Part shown: positions 48,137-56,704 of the stretch, piece by piece
Layout of the letters: every line of letters starts with the position of its first letter
How positions within the stretch are numbered: the stretch's first letter is position 1
DNA from: Streptomyces chromofuscus
Lineage (GTDB): Bacteria; Actinomycetota; Actinomycetes; Streptomycetales; Streptomycetaceae
Assembly: GCF_015160875.1 (NCBI RefSeq)
Contig: NZ_CP063374.1
Span: 620,001-684,000, forward strand
Reading direction: 5' to 3'
DNA: 64,000 nucleotides
The notes under the pieces: generated by a model
What the model saw: the letters and a program-made list of their open reading frames with translations, nothing else
Told to the model about the DNA's origin: nothing
Database searches by the model: none
Translations under genes and position numbers: made by a program

Positions 48137-49813
48137 ATGGCACAGGCCGCCGATTCGGCGCGGACCGTCATCTTGACCGTGGACGACGATCCCGGAGTCT
48201 CCCGTGCCGTCGCACGGGATCTCAGGCGGCGCTACGGCGCGTCGTACCGCGTCGTGCGCGCGGAGTCCGGCGAGTCCGCGCTGCAGGCGCTGCGCGAGCT
48301 GAAGCTGCGCGGCGACCTGGTGGCGGTGATCCTCGCCGACTACCGCATGCCGCAGATGAACGGCATCGAGTTCCTGGAGCAGGCCCTGGACGTGTATCCG
48401 GGCGCGCGACGGGTGCTGCTGACCGCCTACGCGGACACCAACGCGGCGATCGACGCGATCAACGTCGTCGATCTCGACCACTACCTCCTCAAGCCCTGGG
48501 ACCCGCCCGAGGAGAAGCTGTACCCGGTCCTCGACGACCTGCTGGACACGTGGCGGCGCAGCGACTACCGGCCCGTGCCCAGCACGAAGGTCGTCGGGCA
48601 CCGCTGGTCGGCGCGCTCGACCGACGTCCGGGAGTTCCTGGCCCGCAACCAGGTGCCGTACCGCTGGTACTCGGCCGACGAGCCCGAGGGCCGGCGGCTG
48701 CTGGACGCCGCCGGGGCGGACGGGCAGCGGCTGCCGCTGGTGATCACGCCGGACGGGACGCCCCTGGTCGAACCGGACGCTCCCGAACTCGCCGCCCACG
48801 TGGGGCTGGCGACGCAGCCGACCGCCGACTTCTACGACCTGGTCGTCATCGGTGGCGGCCCGGCCGGGCTCGGCGCCGCCGTGTACGGGGCGTCGGAGGG
48901 GCTGCGGACGGTGCTCGTGGAGCGGTCGGCGACCGGCGGGCAGGCCGGGCAGAGCTCCCGGATCGAGAACTACCTGGGCTTCCCGGACGGCGTGTCGGGC
49001 GCGCAGCTCACGGACCGGGCCCGACGGCAGGCCACGAAGTTCGGCGCGGAGGTCCTCACCGCGCGCGAGGTGACGGGCCTGGAGATCAACGGGGCGGCGC
49101 GGGTCGTACGGTTCTCGGACGGCTCGGCGATCGCCGCGCACAGCGTGATCCTGGCGACCGGTGTGCAGTACCGGCAGCTGGCGGCCCAGGGATGCGACGA
49201 GTTGAACGGCTGCGGGGTGTACTACGGCTCGTCGCTGACCGAGGCGTCGGCCTGCCAGGGCCACGACGTGTACATCGTGGGCGGCGCCAACTCCGCGGGG
49301 CAGGCGGCGATGTACCTGGCCCGGGGTGCCAAGTCGGTGACGCTGCTGGTGCGCGGCCCGTCGCTGGCCGCGTCGATGTCGTACTACCTCGTCCAGCAGA
49401 TCGAGCAGGCGCCGAACATCTCGGTGCGCTGCGGCACGGTCGTCGAGGCCGCGCACGGCTCCGACCACCTGGAGCAGCTGACGCTGCGCGACGCGGCGAC
49501 GGGCCACACCGAACTCGTTGACGCGCAGTGGCTGTTCGTGTTCATCGGCGCGGCCCCGCTGACCGAGTGGCTGGACGGCACGGTGCTGCGCGACGAGCGC
49601 GGTTTCATCCTGGCCGGGCCCGACCTCACGCCCGACGGGCGGCCACCCGCGGGCTGGGAGCTGGACCGGCCGCCGTACCATCTGGAGACCAACGTCCCTG
49701 GCGTGTTCGTGGCGGGCGACGCGCGCGCCGAGTCCGCCAAGCGGGTCGCGTCCGCCGTCGGCGAGGGAGCCATGGCCGTCATGCTCGTCCACCGGTACCT
49801 GGAGCAGTCATGA
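48137..49813 (+). CDS. Response-regulator receiver fused to thioredoxin-reductase-like FAD/NAD(P) oxidoreductase
   Basis: 558 residues in three parts. (1) Receiver, about 8-130: acidic DDD 16-18, phospho-acceptor Asp68 in LADYRMPQ, Thr96 and Lys119 in YLLKPWD, so it should be phosphorylatable. (2) About 148-225: a glutaredoxin-like segment (VREFLARNQVPYRWYSADEP) without a CxxC. (3) About 230-558: a thioredoxin-reductase-type flavoprotein with FAD motif VIGGGPAGLGAA, NAD(P) motif VGGANSAGQAA and the C-terminal GVFVAGDARA. The CATC-like redox pair of real thioredoxin reductases is replaced by GCGVYYGSS. AGAGG precedes the ATG. Its stop overlaps the kinase gene as ATGA. Confidence 0.92.
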   Translation: MAQAADSARTVILTVDDDPGVSRAVARDLRRRYGASYRVVRAESGESALQALRELKLRGDLVAVILADYRMPQMNGIEFLEQALDVYPGARRVLLTAYADTNAAIDAINVVDLDHYLLKPWDPPEEKLYPVLDDLLDTWRRSDYRPVPSTKVVGHRWSARSTDVREFLARNQVPYRWYSADEPEGRRLLDAAGADGQRLPLVITPDGTPLVEPDAPELAAHVGLATQPTADFYDLVVIGGGPAGLGAAVYGASEGLRTVLVERSATGGQAGQSSRIENYLGFPDGVSGAQLTDRARRQATKFGAEVLTAREVTGLEINGAARVVRFSDGSAIAAHSVILATGVQYRQLAAQGCDELNGCGVYYGSSLTEASACQGHDVYIVGGANSAGQAAMYLARGAKSVTLLVRGPSLAASMSYYLVQQIEQAPNISVRCGTVVEAAHGSDHLEQLTLRDAATGHTELVDAQWLFVFIGAAPLTEWLDGTVLRDERGFILAGPDLTPDGRPPAGWELDRPPYHLETNVPGVFVAGDARAESAKRVASAVGEGAMAVMLVHRYLEQS

Positions 49814-51270
49814 GCGGTCGGCCGATGCAGTGCGACCCCGAGGAGATCGGCACTCTCTTCCTGTTCGAGAAGCTGTCGCCCGAGCAACTCGGCCGGCTGT
49901 GCGCCGAAGGGCGGGTGGAGCTGTTCGAGCCCGGTCCGGTGTACACCGAGGGCGATCCCGCCACCTGCTTCTACGTGATGCTCGACGGCACGGTCGTGCT
50001 GTACCGGCGGGTCGGCACCGACGACGTGGAGGTCACCAGGACCTCGCAGCGCGGGGTGTACGCCGGGGCCATGCAGGCGTACATCGGCGACCGGGTCCGG
50101 CAGGTCTACACCAATTCGATGCGGGTGACCGAGCCGACCCGTTTCTTCGTGGTGCCCGCCGACACGTTCGCGAGCATCATGCGGGAATGGTTCCCGATGG
50201 CGGTCCACCTGCTGGAAGGGCTGTTCTTCGGTTCGAAGAACACCCAGCGGATGATCGGCCAGCGCGAGCGGCTGCTGGCGCTCGGCTCGTTGTCGGCCGG
50301 GCTCACGCACGAGCTGAACAACCCCGCGGCGGCGGCCGTGCGGGCGACGTCCTCGCTGCGTGAGCGGGTGGCGAAGATGCGGCACAAGCTCAGCGTCATC
50401 TCCGCGGGCCCGTATCCGCGCGAGGCGCTGGCCAGCCTGATCGAGATCCAGGAACGCACCGCCGAACGCGTCGCCAAGGCGCCCGCGCTGAGCCCGCTGG
50501 AGGCCTCGGACCGCGAGGACGCCGTCAGCGACTGGCTGGACGACCACGGCATCCCCGACGGCTGGCGGCTCGCGCCCACCTTCGTGCAGGCCGGGCTGGA
50601 CCTGGACTGGCTGGACCAGGTCGCGGCGGCCGTCGACGAGGAGGTGCTGCCGGGCGCGATCGGGTGGCTCAACTACACGGTCGAGACCGAGCTGCTGATG
50701 GACGAGATCCAGGACTCCACGACCCGGATCTCGCAGCTGGTGGACGCGGCGAAGCAGTACTCGCAGCTCGACCGCGCCCCCTACCGGATGGCCGACGTGC
50801 ACGAACTGCTCGACAGCACCCTGCTGATGCTGTCGGGCAAGATCGGGCGGCGGATCGAGGTCGTCAAGGACTACGACCGCACGCTCCCGAAGATCCCCGC
50901 CTACCCGGCGGAGCTCAACCAGGTGTGGACCAACCTGATCGACAACGCGGTCTCCGCGATCAACGGCGACGGCGGCGAAGGGACGTTGACCGTGCGCACG
51001 GGTCTGGACCACGACCGGCTGCTGGTGGAGTTCCGCGACACGGGTCCCGGGGTGGCGCCGGAGATCCGGGACCGTATCTTCGACCCCTTCTTCACCACCA
51101 AGCCGGTGGGCGAGGGCACCGGGCTCGGCCTGGACATCTCCTGGCGCATCGTGGTCAACAAGCACCACGGGAGCCTCCAGGTCGAGTCCGTGCCGGGCGA
51201 CACCCGCTTCCAGGTACTCCTTCCACTCACCACCGGCGAGGACGAGACGGCCCCCGAGGAGTCGGCATGA
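49810..51270 (+). CDS. Histidine kinase with N-terminal cyclic-nucleotide-binding domain
   Basis: 486 residues. A Crp-type sensor domain covers about 15-135 (LFEPGPVYTEGDPATCFYVM and YAGAMQAYIGD). The dimerisation/phosphoacceptor helix is LGSLSAGLTHELNNPAAA with His167. After a long helical linker come the ATPase boxes: NQVWTNLIDNAVSAI (N), FRDTGPGV (G1), FDPFFTTKPVGEGTGLGLDI (F and G2). No membrane segment, so the sensor is cytoplasmic. Start and stop overlap both neighbours by ATGA, making the upstream receiver-flavoprotein the obvious phosphotransfer partner. Confidence 0.92.
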   Translation: MSGRPMQCDPEEIGTLFLFEKLSPEQLGRLCAEGRVELFEPGPVYTEGDPATCFYVMLDGTVVLYRRVGTDDVEVTRTSQRGVYAGAMQAYIGDRVRQVYTNSMRVTEPTRFFVVPADTFASIMREWFPMAVHLLEGLFFGSKNTQRMIGQRERLLALGSLSAGLTHELNNPAAAAVRATSSLRERVAKMRHKLSVISAGPYPREALASLIEIQERTAERVAKAPALSPLEASDREDAVSDWLDDHGIPDGWRLAPTFVQAGLDLDWLDQVAAAVDEEVLPGAIGWLNYTVETELLMDEIQDSTTRISQLVDAAKQYSQLDRAPYRMADVHELLDSTLLMLSGKIGRRIEVVKDYDRTLPKIPAYPAELNQVWTNLIDNAVSAINGDGGEGTLTVRTGLDHDRLLVEFRDTGPGVAPEIRDRIFDPFFTTKPVGEGTGLGLDISWRIVVNKHHGSLQVESVPGDTRFQVLLPLTTGEDETAPEESA

Positions 51271-51623
51271 CCAGTGACATCAGCGGCATCGACCCGAGCG
51301 TCCCGCCCAGCGGCACCGGGTGCGTGGAGTGCGACGACGTCGGCGGGTGGTGGTTCCACCTGCGGCGCTGCGCCCAGTGCGGGCACATCGGCTGCTGCGA
51401 CTCCTCGCCCGCCAAGCACGCCTCGGCGCACTACGAGGCCACGGGGCATCCGGTGATGCGGAGCTTCGAGCCGGGTGAGCGGTGGTTCTACAACTTCGCC
51501 ACGAACGAGATGTACGAGGCCGGACCCGAGCTGGAGCCACCGGTGAGCCATCCGGCCGACCAGCCGTCGCCGGGGCCGACCGGACGGGTGCCGGCCGACT
51601 GGGCCCGGACACTGCGGGGTTGA
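51267..51623 (+). CDS. UBP-type zinc-finger protein
   Basis: 118 residues. The zinc finger resembles the ubiquitin-C-terminus-binding UBP finger of deubiquitinases: Cys19-x2-Cys22, Cys35-x2-Cys38, Cys43/44, His51, His55 and His61, with WWFHLRRC and RWFYNF around the presumed ligand pocket. The last 35 residues are a Pro-rich tail ending ADWARTLRG. The third gene of the operon, starting in an ATGA overlap with the kinase. Bacteria have no ubiquitin, so its ligand is unknown; a free protein C-terminus is a reasonable guess. Confidence 0.88.
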   Translation: MTSDISGIDPSVPPSGTGCVECDDVGGWWFHLRRCAQCGHIGCCDSSPAKHASAHYEATGHPVMRSFEPGERWFYNFATNEMYEAGPELEPPVSHPADQPSPGPTGRVPADWARTLRG

Positions 51624-51756
51624 TCGTCCGCCGGCCGGTTCTGTCGCTGCCGTCGATTCCCGTACCGGGGTGAGAATTGGCGGCAGATCGAAGGCGTCAC
51701 GGGATGCGGAGAGACGGCCGCACCCGTTGTCGGTGCCGCACGGCACAATCGTCGTC

Positions 51757-52497
51757 ATGACGACGATCGACTGGCACGAGCTGACCCATGCCTACGGCAG
51801 CGCCGCCGACATTCCCGGTCTGTTCGCACGGCTCGGCGGCCCCGAGGACGAGCAGGTGTGGAACGAGTTGTGGTCGGCCCTGTGCCACCAGGGATCGGTC
51901 TACGGCGCGAGCTGGGCCGCCCTGCCCCGGCTCACGGACATCGCCCGGGGCGCGGCGGCGGGCGATCCCCGGCAGGCCGTCCTCATGGCCGGGGCGATCG
52001 TCGGCGACGCGGACGAGGACCACCGGGAACGGTACGCCCTCGAGATCGAGGCGCTGCGCGGTGTCACGCGCTCGATGCTGGACGTCCGGGACCGCGAACG
52101 GAACGAGTTCGTCGAGCTGTTGCAGTCGCTCCTCGCCTTCGAGGGCGTCGAGGTGTGGTGGGACGCGTTGGAAGGGGTCAGCGGGGAGGAGTACGAGCTG
52201 GACTGCCCCGCGTGCGAGGACGGGCTGTTCGCGGCCTTCGGCTCGCACGGGACCTTCGTGTCGGCGGGTGACTACGTGACCGGCCCGGGCGCGCGGGGCG
52301 AGCAGGCACGCGCCGAGCTGACGCCCGCGCGCCCGGAGCAGCTCGACGGGATCGGGGCGCGGCTGTACCGGGAAGCGGCCGAGGCCGGTCAGAGCGCGGT
52401 GGCCGCGGCGCTGACGCTGGTGTTCGGCCAGGGGCGCTGCCCCTCCTGCGACGCCGTGTTCAGGGTTGCCGACGAGGTGGAGAAGCAGTGGACGTGA
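51757..52497 (+). CDS. Hypothetical protein with C-terminal CxxC pairs
   Basis: 246 residues. The first half is helical and HEAT-like (DIPGLFARLGGPEDEQVWNE). The second has two CxxC pairs, LDCPACEDGLFAAFGSHGTF and GRCPSCDAVFRV, which could form a zinc ribbon. No family recognised. The ATG at 51757 has a poor ribosome site. It follows the zinc-finger gene by 133 bp on the same strand, so it may or may not belong to the same transcription unit. Confidence 0.75.
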   Translation: MTTIDWHELTHAYGSAADIPGLFARLGGPEDEQVWNELWSALCHQGSVYGASWAALPRLTDIARGAAAGDPRQAVLMAGAIVGDADEDHRERYALEIEALRGVTRSMLDVRDRERNEFVELLQSLLAFEGVEVWWDALEGVSGEEYELDCPACEDGLFAAFGSHGTFVSAGDYVTGPGARGEQARAELTPARPEQLDGIGARLYREAAEAGQSAVAAALTLVFGQGRCPSCDAVFRVADEVEKQWT

Positions 52498-52611
52498 GGC
52501 GCGGAGCGGCTTCATGGCGGGGACGCCGCCGGGAACCGGGGCGCGCCGGCGCGCGTTGTCAGGTCAGCACCCCGAACCTCTGACCGCGACGGACACCAGC
52601 AGGGGGGCACC

Positions 52612-54051
52612 ATGGGCGAGTTGGTCCCCGGCGGCAATCTGGCGCTGCCGGGCGGCGCCGTGACCGTGCGGGTTCCGGGGCCCTATGACGTGTCCGCGTT
52701 GATCACCGACGACAGCGGCAAGGTCCGCGGCGACGGCGACTTCGTGTTCTACAACCAGCCGTCCGCCCCGGGAGCCGTGCTGCGCGGCGACACGCTCACC
52801 GTCGACCCACCGCGACTGCGCGCCGGGGCCACCCGCGTCACGGTCGTCGTCAGTTCCGCCGACCCCGGCACGTCACTGGGCCGGCTGCCCGTCCCCACGC
52901 TGTTCGTCACCCGTCCGGACGGTCGCCACCTGGCCCGCTTCACTCCCCCGCGCCCCGGGCAGGAGACGGTCCTGCTGCTCGCCGAGCTGTACCGGCGCGG
53001 CGCGGACTGGAAGGTGCGCGCCCTCGGGCAGGGCTACGCCGACGGACTGGCGGGCGTGGCCCGCGACTTCGGCGTGGACGTCCTGGACGACGGCACGCGG
53101 CCCGCCGGCCCGGCGAGCGGCGCCCCCACGGCCAGGACCGGACCGGCGTCCCCGGCGGCCTCCCCGACGACTGCGAACGACGGCCCGGTGCACCCCGCGC
53201 GCCCCGCCACCACGAACGGCCCGGTGCACCGCGCCCGCCCCACCGCGCCGCCCCACGCAGTGTCCGTCCCCGACCCCCACGGCCACCTCGCGCTCGTCAA
53301 CTCGGCCCGCGCCCGCGCCGGTTCCCCACCCGTCTCCCTGGACGCCCGCCTCGTCAGCGCCGCCCAGGGCCACGCCTCCGCCATGGCCGCCGCGGGCCGG
53401 CTCGGCGTGGAGGGCCGGGACGGCGTCTCCGTCCACCAGCGCGTGACCGCCGCCGGGTACGCGTACATCACCATCGGCGAGCACCTGGTCTCCGGGCCGC
53501 GCACGCCCGCCGAGTTCATCGACTACTGCCTGCGCACGGACGGCAGGGGCCGCACCGTGCTCGACCCCGCCTTCACCCACGCCGGACTCGCCCACGCGGG
53601 CGGCGGACGCTCCGGCCAGACGTACTGGACCGCACTGTGGGCCAGACCGCTCACCCCGGCCGAACTGACCCGCACCGCAGCCGACGTCATCGAGCTCACC
53701 AACCACGAACGCACCCGCGCCGGTCTGCCGCCCCTGGCCTCCGACGCAGCGCTGACCAGGGCCGCGCAGGCGCACAGCGACGACATGGTGGCCCGCGACT
53801 TCTACTCGCACACCGCGCCGGGCGGCAGCCGGCCCTGGGACCGGGCCGCCGCCGCGGGCTCCACCCACCACTCGATCGGCGAGAACATCGCCTGCGGCCA
53901 GCGCTCCCCGGCCGAGGTCGTCACCGGCTGGATGAACAGCCCCGGCCATCGCGCCAACATCCTCAAGCCCGGCTTCACACGCATCGGCATCGGCTTCACC
54001 GGCGGCGGCCGGGCGGGAACGTACTGGACGCAGCTGTTCGGCGGCGGATGA
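52612..54051 (+). CDS. TerD domain fused to two CAP/SCP domains
   Basis: 479 residues. Residues 1-160 are a TerD-type beta-sandwich with calcium-binding acids (ITDDSGKVRGDGDFVFYNQP). A disordered Pro/Thr/Ala linker follows to about 222. CAP domain 1 (about 223-345) lacks the usual SPGHR motif, while domain 2 (about 355-479) has HSDDMVARDFYSH, GENIACGQ and GWMNSPGHRANIL. There is no signal peptide, although CAP domains are nearly always secreted. This is an unusual combination of a cytoplasmic stress domain with CAP modules. The ATG at 52612 is the evident start. Confidence 0.88.
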   Translation: MGELVPGGNLALPGGAVTVRVPGPYDVSALITDDSGKVRGDGDFVFYNQPSAPGAVLRGDTLTVDPPRLRAGATRVTVVVSSADPGTSLGRLPVPTLFVTRPDGRHLARFTPPRPGQETVLLLAELYRRGADWKVRALGQGYADGLAGVARDFGVDVLDDGTRPAGPASGAPTARTGPASPAASPTTANDGPVHPARPATTNGPVHRARPTAPPHAVSVPDPHGHLALVNSARARAGSPPVSLDARLVSAAQGHASAMAAAGRLGVEGRDGVSVHQRVTAAGYAYITIGEHLVSGPRTPAEFIDYCLRTDGRGRTVLDPAFTHAGLAHAGGGRSGQTYWTALWARPLTPAELTRTAADVIELTNHERTRAGLPPLASDAALTRAAQAHSDDMVARDFYSHTAPGGSRPWDRAAAAGSTHHSIGENIACGQRSPAEVVTGWMNSPGHRANILKPGFTRIGIGFTGGGRAGTYWTQLFGGG

Positions 54052-54129
54052 GCGGCGCCGAAGCGGCCCGCGGCCCGCAGTTCGGCAGGCGATGTTGGCA
54101 GAACGGCATACACCGGACAGGATGCCCGC

Positions 54130-54807
54130 ATGAAGGGTGACCTCTTTTCCAGCGAGCACATGGTCCAGCCCGCGCAGGCGCCGGGCATGACCGTCGAGAA
54201 CGCCAAGTGCATCAGGTACGCGGTCAACGGCGAGATGCTGGCCCGGCAGGGCGCGATGATCGCCTACCGCGGCAACCTCGCGTTCGAGCGCAAGGGCCAG
54301 GGCGTGGGCGGGATGCTCAAGCGCGCGGTGACCGGCGAGGGGCTGCCCCTCATGACGGTGCGCGGCCAGGGCGAGGCCTGGTTCGCGCACGAGGCGCAGA
54401 ACTGCTTCGTCGTCGACGTCGAGGCGGGCGACGAGTTCACCGTCAACGGCCGCAACGTCCTGTGTTTCGACGCCTCGTTGTCGTACCGCATCGCCACGGT
54501 GAAGGGCGCGGGCATCACCGGCGGCGGACTGTTCAACAGCGTCTTCAGCGGCCAGGGCAGGCTCGGCCTGGTCTGCGAAGGCAACCCGCTGGTGATCCCG
54601 GTGTCGCCGCAGTACCCGGTGTACGTCGACACGGACGCGGTGGTCGGCTGGACCGCCGCGCTGCAGACGTCGCTGCACCGCTCGCAGTCCATCGGCTCGA
54701 TGCTGCGCGGCGGTTCGGGCGAGGCCGTGCAACTCGTGCTGCAGGGCCAGGGGTACGTCGTCGTGCGGCCGAGCGAGGCGACGCCGCACAAGGCCCAGCA
54801 GCACTGA
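54130..54807 (+). CDS. AIM24-family protein
   Basis: 225 residues. The AIM24 pattern is recognisable: an N-terminal VENAKCIRYAVNGEMLARQG, GNLAFERKGQG, a central FVVDVEAGDEFTVNGRNVL and a Gly-rich VLQGQGYVVVRPSE at the end. The fold is a double beta-roll; the function in bacteria is unknown, though genes of this family accompany Ter-type stress operons. It follows the TerD-CAP gene by 79 bp on the same strand, consistent with a shared transcript. Confidence 0.87.
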   Translation: MKGDLFSSEHMVQPAQAPGMTVENAKCIRYAVNGEMLARQGAMIAYRGNLAFERKGQGVGGMLKRAVTGEGLPLMTVRGQGEAWFAHEAQNCFVVDVEAGDEFTVNGRNVLCFDASLSYRIATVKGAGITGGGLFNSVFSGQGRLGLVCEGNPLVIPVSPQYPVYVDTDAVVGWTAALQTSLHRSQSIGSMLRGGSGEAVQLVLQGQGYVVVRPSEATPHKAQQH

Positions 54808-54977
54808 GCACGCCGTCGCTCCGAGCACGCCGTACGTGATCCGCGCGGCGCGCCGCACTGACGGAACGTCAAAACTGCGGATTCCGTGTGAATGTGCGCG
54901 CCCTCGTTGAACACACTCCGTGGCGCTCCGCGTACCTCTGGGAAAGGTGAGAGCCAGGCGTTCAGCGAGGGATGACC

Positions 54978-56630
54978 ATGAGCAAGACGCACGTCTCCGC
55001 ACACGGGTGGGTCGCCGGCCGGTACCGGCTCCTCCAGCCCCTCCACCACGAGACGAACCGCGTCTGCTGGTACGGGGAGGACGTCGAGTCCGGGCGCCCT
55101 TGTCTGCTGACCCGGGTCGGGCTGCCGGGCGAGCCGGACGGGGACGCCGCACGCCGGACGGTCGGCCGCGTCGTGCGCACGTCGGAGACCATGGCTCGGC
55201 TGCGCCCCGGCAGGGTCGCGATCGTCGTCGACGCGATCGCGGAGGAGGGCGGGCTGTGGACGGTCACCGAGTGGATCGGCGGCACGCCGCTCGGGGAAGT
55301 CCTTGCCGAGCACGGCTCGTTCAACTACGTGCGGACGGCCCGCATCGGGCTGGAGCTGCTCGACGTGCTCGACGCCGCGCACGGCGAGGGCATCACGCAC
55401 GGCGAGCTGAGCCCCGGCCAGGTCTTCGTCCGTGAGGAGGGTCCCGCCGTGGTGGCGGGCTTCGGTCTGGCGGGCGCGACCCTGGCCCCCCGGCTCACGG
55501 CCCTGTCGTTCGCCTCGCCCGAGCAGGCCCGGGACGAGCGCATCGGTCCCGCCGCCGATCTGTGGGCGCTGGGCGCGATCCTCTACACCCTGGTCGAGGG
55601 GCGTCCGCCGTTCCGCGACCGGGACCGGCCCGAGACGACCCTGAAGGGCGTGGACCGGCTTCCGCTGCGCACCCCGGTGCGGGCCGGGCCGCTCACCCAG
55701 GTCGTCCAGGGCCTGTTGCGCAAGGACTGCCGGGAGCGGCTGACCCGGCCCGTGGTGCGCGAGGCGCTCACCCGGATGGTCGGCGAGGACCCCGGAGCGG
55801 CGCCGCCTGCGGCGCCGGCCCCCCGGCTGCGCCGTGCCTACGCCACCGCCCTGCACGCCACCGACCCGGGGTGGAGCAGACGAACCGTGATCGCGGGGAC
55901 GTCGCTCGCGGTGGTCACCGTCGCGGTCGCGGTCCTCGCCGTGACCCGCGAGCTGCCCGGTACGAGCACGTCCGCGTCCGGCGCCGCTCCCCGCCCGTCG
56001 GCCTCCGCCGCCACGCCGGATCCGGACCGCCCGCCCACTGCGGCGCCCACTCCCCCACCACCGGCTCCGAGCAGCCCGGGCGGCCCGCCGGCCGGCGCGG
56101 CCCCGGCCACCCCGGCCGACCCGACGACCAGCGCCGCCCCGTCCCCGTCGGTCCCCGCCCTGCCGGAGAGCTTCCGCACCTTCCGCTCCGCCGAGGGTTT
56201 CTCCGTGGCCCTGCCCGCCGACTGGGAGCCCTTGAGCACCAGGCGGGCATCCGACCAGGCCTACCGCGTGGTGCTCGGGGCGCCCGGCGACCCGCGCACG
56301 CTGGCGGTGACGTACAGCGAGCGCGTCGGGTCCGATCCGGTCACCGTCTGGCGCGACACCGTGGAACCGGGGTTGAAGCAGGCCACTGACGGCTACCGGC
56401 GGCTCGGCGACATCCGCGCGACGACGTTCCGGGGCCGCGCCGCCGCCGACATGGAGTGGGTCGCCGACGTCGACGGCAGCCAGGTGCGCACGCTGGGCCG
56501 GGGCTTTCTCATCGGCGGTGGGCGCGGCTACTCACTGCGCTGGACCACCCCGGCCGCGGAATGGGACGTCCCGGCGAACCGCGAGGCCCTGGACGTCTTC
56601 CTGCGCACCTTCCGCCCGGCCGACAGCTGA
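54978..56630 (+). CDS. Membrane-anchored serine/threonine pseudokinase
   Basis: 550 residues. The N-terminal 270 follow the Hanks kinase fold, but catalytic residues are missing: the VAIK lysine position lies in CLLTRVGL, the HRD loop reads THGELSPGQV and the DFG position reads VAGFGLAG. Around residues 295-315 (TVIAGTSLAVVTVAVAVLAV) is a single membrane helix, followed by a Pro/Ala/Ser-rich external linker and an extracellular domain (FRSAEGFSVALPADWEPL to the end). The ATG at 54978 is favoured by GCGAGGGA; the ATG at 54972 is too close to it. Probably a scaffold or sensor. Confidence 0.88.
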   Translation: MSKTHVSAHGWVAGRYRLLQPLHHETNRVCWYGEDVESGRPCLLTRVGLPGEPDGDAARRTVGRVVRTSETMARLRPGRVAIVVDAIAEEGGLWTVTEWIGGTPLGEVLAEHGSFNYVRTARIGLELLDVLDAAHGEGITHGELSPGQVFVREEGPAVVAGFGLAGATLAPRLTALSFASPEQARDERIGPAADLWALGAILYTLVEGRPPFRDRDRPETTLKGVDRLPLRTPVRAGPLTQVVQGLLRKDCRERLTRPVVREALTRMVGEDPGAAPPAAPAPRLRRAYATALHATDPGWSRRTVIAGTSLAVVTVAVAVLAVTRELPGTSTSASGAAPRPSASAATPDPDRPPTAAPTPPPPAPSSPGGPPAGAAPATPADPTTSAAPSPSVPALPESFRTFRSAEGFSVALPADWEPLSTRRASDQAYRVVLGAPGDPRTLAVTYSERVGSDPVTVWRDTVEPGLKQATDGYRRLGDIRATTFRGRAAADMEWVADVDGSQVRTLGRGFLIGGGRGYSLRWTTPAAEWDVPANREALDVFLRTFRPADS

Positions 56631-56704
56631 CGGCCGGGCGGCCGCCGATCCCCTCGTCCGCAGCCGTGCCGTTTCCGCTCGCCCCTCCCGGAAACTCGCC
56701 CCCT

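Noticed and set aside
46247..49813. Plus-strand open frame of 1188 codons
   Set aside because: It merges the repeat array, the antisense of the universal stress protein and the real receiver-flavoprotein. The genuine start is the ATG at 48137; the upstream part is Pro/Arg-rich artefact.
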